Part shown: positions 1 to 5,502 of the stretch, piece by piece | Position numbering within the stretch: the first letter of the stretch is position 1 | Layout of the letters: every line of letters begins with the position of its first letter | Assembly (NCBI GenBank): GCA_900547915.1 | Contig: URIN01000075.1 | Location: forward strand, 1-6,934 | DNA: 6,934 bases | Reading direction: 5' to 3' | From: an uncultured Clostridium sp. | GTDB lineage: Bacteria > Bacillota > Clostridia > Oscillospirales > Acutalibacteraceae | The notes under the pieces: model-generated | What the model was told of the DNA's origin: nothing | The model's database searches: none | The model's input: the letters and a program-made list of their open reading frames with translations, nothing else | Translations under genes and position numbers: made by a program

Positions 1-52
1 AAAGCCCTTCTAGGGCTTACTCAAGCCTCCGGCTTAGCCGGAGGTCTTGACT
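1..52 (-). terminator. Tandem hairpins downstream of the pgcA unit
   Basis: Two stem-loops follow the minus-strand unit. The first pairs CCTCCGGC (26-33) with GCCGGAGG (37-44) around a 3-nt loop. It extends through CAAG/CTTG (22-25 with 46-49) past one bulged base. The second pairs AAGCCCT (2-8) with AGGGCTT (12-18) around a 3-nt loop. Read on the minus strand, the second stem ends in GGGCTTT right at the window edge, so a U-tract could lie just outside. The first hairpin has no U-tract on either strand. The position, just after two minus-strand genes, suits transcription termination. A repeated extragenic palindrome or mRNA 3'-end stabiliser is an alternative. Confidence 0.5.
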
Positions 53-66
53 TATTATTGGGTCTG

Positions 67-168
67 TTACATTCCGAAAAGTGCCCAAATTCCTACACTG
101 AGTCCGCTGCCTGCCATAAGAACAGCAAGTACTATCGCAGTAACTTTCACCCATTTTCTGCCGTACAT
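67..168 (-). CDS. Small single-span membrane protein, 33 aa, coupled to phosphoglucomutase
   Basis: The frame begins ATG at 166-168 and ends TAA at 67-69. The product starts MYGRKWVKV and continues with TAIVLAVLMAG, SGLSVG and IWALFGM. It has a short basic head (Arg4, Lys5, Lys8) and then one hydrophobic stretch from about residue 9 to the end. This predicts one membrane helix with its N-terminus in the cytoplasm and no soluble domain. Residues 22-26 (GLSVG) form a GxxxG helix-packing motif. The start lies 2 nt beyond the phosphoglucomutase stop, and a perfect GGAGG (176-180) inside the end of that gene sits 7 nt ahead, so translation and co-transcription are well supported. The family is not recognised. 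The layout, basic head plus one helix in about 30 residues, resembles Firmicutes mini-proteins such as the stressosome-associated Prli42, but that is only a resemblance. The function is unknown. Confidence 0.72.
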   Translation of the reverse strand: MYGRKWVKVTAIVLAVLMAGSGLSVGIWALFGM

Positions 169-170
169 TT

Positions 171-1895
171 TTATGCCTCCGTATTCATAATGGAATTTGC
201 CTCGGCAATCAGCTTGTCAGCTTTTTCTTCTGCGGAAGCTCTGTCAGTTCCGATAGCTGTTATATACGCCTTTATTTTAGGCTCTGTTCCGCTTGGGCGA
301 ACGATAAGTCCGCTGCCGCCCTTTGCTTTGTATGCAAGCACATTTGATTTTGGCAGGTCTATCTTGTTTTCTGTACCTGCCTCAAAGTCTTTTTCAATGC
401 TTGTTTCGTAATCGGCGGTGTAGATTATTTCAGCGCCCGCAAGGTCTTTAGGCGGATTCACACGCAGGTCATCCATTATCTGCTGCATTTTTTTCATGCC
501 TGCTGCGCCGTCAAATTCATAGCTCTTTACCGTGTTGCAGTAATACCCGAACTCGGCATAGATGTCTGCCATAACTTCAAGCAGTGTTTTGCCCTGTGAT
601 TTGTAGTAAGCAGCCATTTCGCAGATAAGCATTGAGCCTACAACTGCGTCTTTATCCCTTGCGTGTGTGCCTGCAAGGTATCCGTAGGATTCTTCAAATC
701 CCATAATGAAATCATCTGCTCTGCCTTCTGCCTCAAGCTTTGTGATAAGTTCACCTATATATTTGAAGCCTGTGAGCAGGTTTTTAAATTCACAGCCGTA
801 TTTCTTGGCAATCTCTTGTGCAAGGTCTGTGGAAACAAATGATTTTGCCGCAACGGCGTGTTCAGGCAGTGTGCCGTTTGCCTTTCTCTGTGAAAGCAGG
901 TAGTTAAGAAGCATGGCGCCTACTTCGTTGCCGCTCATAAGTTCAAATTTGCCGCTGCCGTCATTTACGGCAATGCCAACTCTGTCGCAGTCAGGGTCGG
1001 TGGCAAGCAGAATGTCAGCGTCATTGCCCTCTGCAACTTTAAGCGCAAGTTCAAATGCCTGCCTAATCTCAGGGTTCGGATAAGGACAGGTGGGGAAATT
1101 GCCGTCAGGATTTTCCTGCTCCGGTACAATATAAATATCTTTTACACCTATTCTGCTGAGGATACGGCGCACAGGCTTGTTGCCTGTTCCGTTAAGCGGT
1201 GTGTAAATAACTTTAAGCCCTGCTTTTTCGCATATGCCCGGGTTTACGCACTGCTTCTGTACCTCGTCAAGGAAGCTCTCGATAACATCCTGACCCATAT
1301 ATTCAATAAGGCCGCTGTTTACCGCCTCGTCAAAATCCATTGATTTAATGCCGGTAAAATAATCAACCTTTTTGATGTATTCGTAAGTTTCGGCTGCTTC
1401 CTCGTCAGTCATCTGATAACCGTTGTAATCATAGCATTTGTAGCCGTTGTATTTTGCGGGGTTGTGTGAAGCAGTCAGTATAATACCGCCCTGTGTGCCA
1501 AATTTTCTTATTGCATAGGAAAGGCATGGGGTGGGTTCAAGCTCCTCGTAAATATAAACTTTGATACCGTTTGCGGCAAGCGTTTTTGCCGCTTCCTTTG
1601 AGAAGTAATCACTCTTAATTCTTGAATCATATCCGATAGCGCAGCTCGGATTTTCATAATGCGCGTTCAGGAAGTCCGAAAGTCCCTGTGTTGCTCTGCA
1701 AACTGTGTAAACATTCATTCTGTTTGTGCCTGCACCTATAACACCGCGCAGACCTGCCGTGCCAAATTCCAACTCTGTGTAAAATCTATCGTTGATCTCT
1801 TCCTCGTTGCCGTCTATTTCTTTAAGTTCAGCAATAAGGTCGGGGTCGGCATTAGCATTTTTAAGCCATTCGTCATAAAGTTTTTTTATTTCCAT
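171..1895 (-). CDS. pgcA: Alpha-phosphoglucomutase (phospho-sugar mutase, PgcA type)
   Basis: This cytoplasmic alpha-D-phosphohexomutase of 574 aa interconverts glucose-1-phosphate and glucose-6-phosphate through a phosphoserine enzyme. It links glycolysis to glycogen and to UDP-glucose-derived envelope sugars. All family landmarks are present: FGTAGLRG (44-51); the phosphoserine loop TASHNP (141-146, catalytic Ser143); the Mg-binding DPDCDR (300-305); the sugar-binding GFEESYG (399-405); and the C-terminal phosphate-binding RPSGTEPK (533-540). Length and motif wording match Bacillus PgcA (about 565-581 aa) better than the shorter ManB/GlmM mutases. The ATG has AAGGGAG (1903-1909) 7 nt upstream, and a strong promoter lies about 50 bp ahead. 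It is the first gene of a two-gene unit with the 33-aa membrane protein. Phosphomannomutase side activity is common in the family and cannot be excluded. Confidence 0.95.
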   Translation of the reverse strand: MEIKKLYDEWLKNANADPDLIAELKEIDGNEEEINDRFYTELEFGTAGLRGVIGAGTNRMNVYTVCRATQGLSDFLNAHYENPSCAIGYDSRIKSDYFSKEAAKTLAANGIKVYIYEELEPTPCLSYAIRKFGTQGGIILTASHNPAKYNGYKCYDYNGYQMTDEEAAETYEYIKKVDYFTGIKSMDFDEAVNSGLIEYMGQDVIESFLDEVQKQCVNPGICEKAGLKVIYTPLNGTGNKPVRRILSRIGVKDIYIVPEQENPDGNFPTCPYPNPEIRQAFELALKVAEGNDADILLATDPDCDRVGIAVNDGSGKFELMSGNEVGAMLLNYLLSQRKANGTLPEHAVAAKSFVSTDLAQEIAKKYGCEFKNLLTGFKYIGELITKLEAEGRADDFIMGFEESYGYLAGTHARDKDAVVGSMLICEMAAYYKSQGKTLLEVMADIYAEFGYYCNTVKSYEFDGAAGMKKMQQIMDDLRVNPPKDLAGAEIIYTADYETSIEKDFEAGTENKIDLPKSNVLAYKAKGGSGLIVRPSGTEPKIKAYITAIGTDRASAEEKADKLIAEANSIMNTEA

Positions 1896-1942
1896 AAAAT
1901 CGCTCCCTTAAAAATTTGGGTCTTACCTTTCGGTATATTGAT

Positions 1943-1971
1943 ATTGTAAACTTATTAAAAAGCGTTGTCAA
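1943..1971 (-). promoter_or_regulatory. Sigma-A-type promoter for pgcA
   Basis: On the minus strand a perfect -35 TTGACA (1966-1971) is followed by a 17-bp spacer and a -10 TACAAT (1943-1948, 5 of 6 consensus bases). Transcription should start near 1936, leaving a leader of about 40 nt that contains the AAGGGAG site. No hairpin or attenuator is visible in the leader. The near-consensus boxes suggest strong housekeeping expression. Confidence 0.82.
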
Positions 1972-2004
1972 TAATATGCGTTTTAACATTTTATTAATTT
2001 CTGT

Positions 2005-2035
2005 CAGGCAATTATTGCTTGCAGGCAATAGCAAT
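2005..2035. repeat. CAGGCAAT direct repeat and GCAAT/ATTGC dyads at the yifB promoter
   Basis: CAGGCAAT occurs at 2005-2012 and again at 2022-2029, 17 bp apart start to start. GCAAT appears a third time at 2031-2035. ATTGC at 2014-2018 makes a perfect 11-bp palindrome (GCAAT-T-ATTGC) with the first copy and a longer dyad with the second. The cluster overlaps the proposed -35 of the rightward promoter and lies about 35 bp upstream of the pgcA -35. Operator function is inferred only from position and symmetry. Confidence 0.4.
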
Positions 2036-2047
2036 ATCTAGTATACT
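2019..2047 (+). promoter_or_regulatory. Probable sigma-A promoter for yifB and the LUD gene
   Basis: The -10 TATACT (2042-2047, 5 of 6) lies 17 bp after a weak -35, TTGCAG (2019-2024, only TTG matches). The predicted start is near 2054. The -35 overlaps the GCAAT/ATTGC repeats, so a bound protein could compete with or help polymerase. A small hairpin, CCGAT (2069-2073) with ATCGG (2080-2084), follows in the leader. Confidence 0.55.
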
Positions 2048-2098
2048 GTTATTAGTTCAATTTTATTTCCGATTTAAACATCGGTAAGTATGAAAGAC

Positions 2099-2104
2099 GG
2101 TGAG
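2099..2104 (+). promoter_or_regulatory. Ribosome binding site that favours a GTG start for yifB
   Basis: GGTGAG lies 3 nt before the GTG at 2108. GGTGA is the distal part of the consensus AGGAGGTGA, so this close spacing is appropriate. The in-frame ATG at 2090 has no good site: its usual Shine-Dalgarno position is taken by the CCGAT/ATCGG hairpin (2069-2084). Confidence 0.55.
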
Positions 2105-2107
2105 TTT

Positions 2108-3634
2108 GTGTTTGCAAAGGCAAAAAGCCTGGGAATTTACGGTATGGATGCTTTCAGCGTAATGGTTGAGGCAGATTTAAGCAAGGGTCTGCCGCGCTTT
2201 GATATAGTAGGTCTGCCCGATACTGCCGTAAAGGAAAGCAGAGAGAGGGTAAGAGCAAGCATGAAAAACTGCCGTTATGACTTTCCTGTTTCACGCATAA
2301 CGGTGAATATTGCTCCTGCCGATATTAAAAAAGAGGGGCCTGTTTATGATTTGCCAATTTTGATGGCGCTGCTTGCGGCAACAGGACAGTTAAAAGAGCC
2401 GATAGATGATTATGCTTTTATAGGTGAACTCTCGCTTGACGGCGAAATACGAGCCTGTACGGGTGTGCTGCCTATGCTTCTCAAAGCAAGAGAGCAGGGT
2501 GTACCCTCTGTTTTTATACCATATGCCAACAGAACAGAAGCTGGCGCTGTAAACGGAATAGATGTATTTGCCGCAAAAAATATAGGAGAGGTTGTAAGCC
2601 ATATATCGGGCGAAGAAAAACTGCAGCCGTGTTATATGCCTGTTTCTCAACTTGCAACATATGATGAAACACTGGATTTTGCCGATGTAAAAGGTCAGGG
2701 GGATGCCAAACGCGCATTGGAGATAGCTGCGGCAGGCGGACACAACTGTATTATGGTGGGGCCTCCCGGCACGGGCAAATCAATGCTTGCCAAAAGGCTC
2801 CCGTCAATTCTTCCGCAAATGACTTTTGAAGAGGCTCTTGAAACCACCAAGATATATTCGATAGCGGGAAAACTTCCGCCGGATGTTCAGCTTATCACAA
2901 GCAGACCGTTCAGAAGTCCTCACCACACTATTTCTGCGCAGGGACTTACGGGAGGCGGTCAGGTTCCGCGCCCCGGAGAGATAAGTCTTGCGCACAACGG
3001 CGTTCTTTTTATGGATGAATTTCCCGAGTTTGACAGGCGCGCAAAAGAATCACTGCGTCAGCCGCTTGAAGACGGAACTGTAACTATCTCCCGCAGTTCA
3101 GGCACAGTGTCTTATCCTTCAAACATAATGGTGGTGGCGGCGATGAATCCTTGTCCGTGCGGTTATCTCGGTCACCCCACAAAGGAATGTGTCTGCACAG
3201 AGGCGGCAAAGCGAAGATACCGTGATAAGGTTAGCGGCCCTATTTTGGACAGAATTGATATTCATATAGAAGTTGAGCCTGTTGATTATGACCGTCTTGC
3301 CTCAAAGCAAAAAGAGGAAAGCTCGGCAGAGATAAGAGAGAGGGTAAACCGAGCAAGGGATATACAGCGTAAAAGGTTCGATGGTACAGGTATTACCTGC
3401 AACGCTAAAATGACGCCTGCTATGACGCGCAAATTCTGCGTTCTCACCGCTGATGCCGAAAATCTGCTTAAACTCAGCTTTGAAAGGCTTGGACTTTCCG
3501 CACGGGCCTATGATAAAATACTCAGGATATCACGTACTATTGCAGACCTTGACGGCTGTGATAACATAGAAGTAGAACATATAGCCCAGGCAGTGCAGTA
3601 CAGAAGCCTGGACAGAAAATACTGGACCGAATAA
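2108..3634 (+). CDS. yifB: YifB/ComM-family Mg-chelatase-like AAA+ ATPase
   Basis: This is a cytoplasmic AAA+ ATPase of the YifB family. Its characterised relative ComM is a hexameric helicase that aids branch migration during natural transformation. The product is 508 aa from this GTG, the usual family size. It has an N-terminal Lon-S5-like ChlI domain (about 14-115, with GLPRFDIVGLPDTAVKESRE and ITVNIAPAD), a Walker A GPPGTGKS (218-225), a Walker B VLFMDE (299-304), GPILDRIDI (377-385) and a C-terminal Mg-chelatase-like helical domain. A CxC-x9-CxC set (Cys349, 351, 361, 363) inside the ATPase core is typical of this family and may bind metal. The GTG is chosen because it follows GGTGAG and gives an N-terminus (MFAKAKS) like relatives; the ATG at 2090 would add six residues. 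It is first in a unit with the LUD gene. The substrate in this organism is unknown, and no competence genes are nearby. Confidence 0.93.
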   Translation: MFAKAKSLGIYGMDAFSVMVEADLSKGLPRFDIVGLPDTAVKESRERVRASMKNCRYDFPVSRITVNIAPADIKKEGPVYDLPILMALLAATGQLKEPIDDYAFIGELSLDGEIRACTGVLPMLLKAREQGVPSVFIPYANRTEAGAVNGIDVFAAKNIGEVVSHISGEEKLQPCYMPVSQLATYDETLDFADVKGQGDAKRALEIAAAGGHNCIMVGPPGTGKSMLAKRLPSILPQMTFEEALETTKIYSIAGKLPPDVQLITSRPFRSPHHTISAQGLTGGGQVPRPGEISLAHNGVLFMDEFPEFDRRAKESLRQPLEDGTVTISRSSGTVSYPSNIMVVAAMNPCPCGYLGHPTKECVCTEAAKRRYRDKVSGPILDRIDIHIEVEPVDYDRLASKQKEESSAEIRERVNRARDIQRKRFDGTGITCNAKMTPAMTRKFCVLTADAENLLKLSFERLGLSARAYDKILRISRTIADLDGCDNIEVEHIAQAVQYRSLDRKYWTE

Positions 3635-3658
3635 TATTATTAGGAGAAAACGAAAATT

Positions 3659-4303
3659 ATGAATGAAATAATAGAAAAGACTATGAAAAATCTTGAGAAA
3701 AACAATATTTCGGCGTTTTACGCAGAGAGCAGGGAAGATGTTGCAGAAATAATAAAAAGCCTCGTGCCGGCAGGCAGTACCGTTTCAAACGGCGGCAGTG
3801 TAACACTTTCCGAAACAGGCGTAATGGATATGCTTAAAAGCGGCGATTATACATATTACGACAGAAGCGGACTTGACGGCGACGAACTGCGTGAATGTTA
3901 TGTAAAAGCATTTGGCTGTGACGCTTATTTCTGCTCCTCAAACGCTGTGACTCAAAACGGAGAACTTTATAATGTGGACGGCAATTCTAACCGTGTAGCC
4001 TGCATAGTTTACGGCCCTAAGCAGGTAATAATGGTAGTTGGCAGAAACAAGATAGTGCCCGATATAGCAAGCGCCGTAAAGCGTGTAAAGCAGCAGGCTG
4101 CACCTCAAAACACAGTGCGCCTTAAGAAAAATACTCCCTGCGCGGCAACAGGGCAGTGCATCAGCCTTGACAGCGAAAATTCAGAGCTTTGCGCAGGCTG
4201 CCTCAGTCCCGAGCGTATCTGCTGCAATTTTGTTGTTACGGCATATCAGCGCCACAAGGGCAGAATAAAGGTTATTATCGTAAATGAAGACCTCGGTTAC
4301 TGA
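3659..4303 (+). CDS. LUD-domain protein (LutC/YkgG-like) with C-terminal cysteine cluster
   Basis: The 214-aa product belongs to the LUD (DUF162) family. Recognisable elements are NGGSVTLSETG (about 44-54) and SSNAVTQNGELYNVDGNSNR (93-112), followed by VYGPKQVIMVVGRNKIV (117-133). Members called LutC act with iron-sulfur LutA and LutB in lactate oxidation, but neither partner is here, so the usual label 'lactate utilization protein' is a family name rather than a shown role. The C-terminus carries Cys161, 167, 178, 181, 188 and 189 in a CAATGQC...CAGCLSPERICCN pattern, suggesting a metal or iron-sulfur site. The related clostridial motif has one Cys after RIC; here there are two in a row. AGGAG (3642-3646) precedes the ATG by 12 nt, slightly long. 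It starts 24 nt after yifB stops and ends with tandem in-frame stops TGA TAA, so it is read with yifB. Confidence 0.85.
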   Translation: MNEIIEKTMKNLEKNNISAFYAESREDVAEIIKSLVPAGSTVSNGGSVTLSETGVMDMLKSGDYTYYDRSGLDGDELRECYVKAFGCDAYFCSSNAVTQNGELYNVDGNSNRVACIVYGPKQVIMVVGRNKIVPDIASAVKRVKQQAAPQNTVRLKKNTPCAATGQCISLDSENSELCAGCLSPERICCNFVVTAYQRHKGRIKVIIVNEDLGY

Positions 4304-4366
4304 TAACGGAAAAAACTGCTCTTATATTGAATACAACCTAAATTTAATATGTGTGTTTCATAAAAG

Positions 4367-4405
4367 AAAGACCCCGTCAATACCTGCGTATTAACGGGGT
4401 TTTAT
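4367..4405. terminator. Bidirectional intrinsic terminator between convergent genes
   Basis: ACCCCGT (4371-4377) pairs with ACGGGGT (4394-4400). After one C-A mismatch the stem continues as AATAC (4379-4383) with GTATT (4388-4392) around a CTGC loop. On the plus strand it runs into TTTTATTATT, ending the yifB-LUD unit. On the minus strand it is followed by CTTTCTTTTA, so it can also end the convergent binding-protein gene, whose stop is about 30 bp away. Confidence 0.87.
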
Positions 4406-4432
4406 TATTAAAAGAAATTTGATTATTTAATA

Positions 4433-5290
4433 TTACTGTTCTTCGGGCTCGTAGTCGAATGAAAGTACGTCAGCTGTGCCGAAATATTTTTCTACAAGCG
4501 GGGTAAGTGTATCGCTCTCGCTGTAATCGGTGGAACTTATCTCAAGCACGGCTTCGTTGAAAGCTGTTGAGAAATCATTTGATTTTGCAAACGCAAATCC
4601 GTTTTTGATTGATTCAAGTGTACCGTTAAGAACTGTGTAATTTGCATATCCCTCAAATTTATAAAGATTGAAATCATCAATTATAACAGCATCTATCTGA
4701 CCTGCGTCAAGAGCGGCAAAAGCCTCGTTTGCGGTTTGATACTGATGAGCGGAAACAAGTGCATTGTATACAGCTGAGTTTTCTGTAAGAGCCGCTGCGG
4801 CAGTCTCGGAAACGATGCCTGCCCTTGCACCTTCAAGGTCGTTGTAATTGCGTATTGAGCTTGAAGAGGGAACCACTGTAACAACATCGTCTGTGATAAT
4901 GTCGGCGCTCCAGTTATAATCTTCATTTATAGTGCCGCTGTCTTTATGAACAGCGCAGTAAATGATTGCCGAATATTCATTGCCCTCTTCGTCAGTATAA
5001 GCAGTGTCCTCGCCAAGGCGGTAACCTTCGTCAACCTTGATGAACTGGTAATTCTTATAATCACCCTTGAAAGAATCAAATGTTGCGGCAACGAGCTCAA
5101 CGTCAAATCCTGTAAGATTTCCGTTTTCGTCAGTGTAAAGGAACGGCGCCTGCTCCTCGGTATAAGCTATAAGCATGGTCTCATCCGTGATTTCAGATGT
5201 TTCACTGCTTTCGGAACTACAGCCTGCAAACAGACCGCAGATCATAAGAACACAAAGGATAACGCTTAAAATTTTTATATGCTTTTTCAA
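4433..5290 (-). CDS. Divergent amino-acid-type ABC transporter solute-binding lipoprotein
   Basis: This 285-aa exported lipoprotein has the periplasmic-binding-protein family 3 fold. The signal peptide has a basic head (MKKHIK), a hydrophobic core and a lipobox ending AGC, so Cys24 would be lipidated and anchor the protein outside the membrane. A Ser/Glu-rich linker follows. The mature domain has the family signature APFLYTDENGNLTGFDVELV (48-67), a second-lobe element DLEGARAGIVSET (151-163) and AFAALDAGQIDAVIIDDF (190-207), closing with LVEKYFG. The segment that normally reads like 'TPERA..vDFS.PY', carrying the arginine that holds the ligand's carboxylate, is replaced by YCAVHKDSGTINEDYNWSAD (111-130). 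The ligand may therefore not be a standard amino acid. The start is TTG (5288-5290) with AAGGGGGA (5297-5304) ahead; there is no suitable ATG before the signal peptide. No permease or ATPase gene adjoins it. Confidence 0.85.
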   Translation of the reverse strand: MKKHIKILSVILCVLMICGLFAGCSSESSETSEITDETMLIAYTEEQAPFLYTDENGNLTGFDVELVAATFDSFKGDYKNYQFIKVDEGYRLGEDTAYTDEEGNEYSAIIYCAVHKDSGTINEDYNWSADIITDDVVTVVPSSSSIRNYNDLEGARAGIVSETAAAALTENSAVYNALVSAHQYQTANEAFAALDAGQIDAVIIDDFNLYKFEGYANYTVLNGTLESIKNGFAFAKSNDFSTAFNEAVLEISSTDYSESDTLTPLVEKYFGTADVLSFDYEPEEQ

Positions 5291-5324
5291 CTTTTATCCC
5301 CCTTAAGAGAATTTCAATAATGTA

Positions 5325-5353
5325 ATTTTAAATCAAATTTACCCTAAAGTCAA
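5325..5353 (-). promoter_or_regulatory. Sigma-A-type promoter for the solute-binding lipoprotein
   Basis: On the minus strand -35 TTGACT (5348-5353, 5 of 6) and -10 TAAAAT (5325-5330, 5 of 6) are separated by 17 bp. The predicted start is near 5318, giving a leader of about 28 nt that carries the purine-rich ribosome site. There is no room for a riboswitch in the leader. Confidence 0.78.
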
Positions 5354-5402
5354 TATAAATAAAAAAGGCAGCGGCTTTATATAGAAGGTGTTGCTTTGTT
5401 TG

Positions 5403-5417
5403 TGTGCAAAATGCACA
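5403..5417. promoter_or_regulatory. Candidate operator: TGTGCA-AAA-TGCACA dyad
   Basis: A perfect 6-bp inverted repeat with a 3-bp AT spacer sits between the two divergent promoters. It lies 25 bp upstream of the ilvA -35 and about 50 bp upstream of the binding-protein -35. It has no U-tract and lies outside both predicted transcripts, so it is more likely a protein site than a terminator. The regulator is unknown. Confidence 0.5.
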
Positions 5418-5442
5418 AAATTTATCTGAAAATTCTGTAAGA

Positions 5443-5471
5443 TTGACAAAATCATTTTATAGTATTAAAAT
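5443..5471 (+). promoter_or_regulatory. Sigma-A-type promoter for ilvA-ridA
   Basis: A perfect -35 TTGACA (5443-5448), a 17-bp spacer and -10 TAAAAT (5466-5471, 5 of 6). Transcription should start near 5478, only about 4 nt before the ATG at 5482 but about 25 nt before the GTG at 5503. No T-box or leader-peptide attenuator can fit in so short a leader. Confidence 0.82.
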
Positions 5472-5490
5472 AACATAAAAAATGAAGTTC

Positions 5491-5494
5491 GGAG
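5491..5494 (+). promoter_or_regulatory. Ribosome binding site that favours a GTG start for ilvA
   Basis: GGAG lies 8 nt before the in-frame GTG at 5503. The ATG at 5482 is preceded only by A-rich sequence with no Shine-Dalgarno and would be nearly leaderless given the promoter position. Confidence 0.6.
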
Positions 5495-5502
5495 ATGTTG
5501 AT

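Noticed and set aside
58..411. Plus-strand open frame of 117 codons opposite pgcA and the small ORF
   Set aside because: It is antisense to a well-supported gene, has no ribosome site, and its composition fits a reverse-frame shadow. The same holds for open frames opposite pgcA at 706-903 and 1659-1949.
2390..2995. Minus-strand open frames opposite yifB
   Set aside because: They have no promoter or Shine-Dalgarno and no family resemblance, and they overlap conserved ATPase coding on the plus strand.
2108..3634. yifB as a Lon-type protease or a true magnesium chelatase subunit
   Set aside because: The N-terminal domain is Lon-S5-like, but I identified no Lon-type Ser-Lys protease site, and the whole architecture and length are those of YifB/ComM. 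No tetrapyrrole genes are nearby.
4693..5269. Open frames in other readings across the solute-binding lipoprotein gene
   Set aside because: Low-complexity products and no start signals; the lipoprotein frame explains the region.
5318..5502. T-box, riboswitch or attenuator controlling ilvA or the binding protein
   Set aside because: Predicted leaders are under 30 nt and show no terminator/antiterminator pair or T-box sequence.
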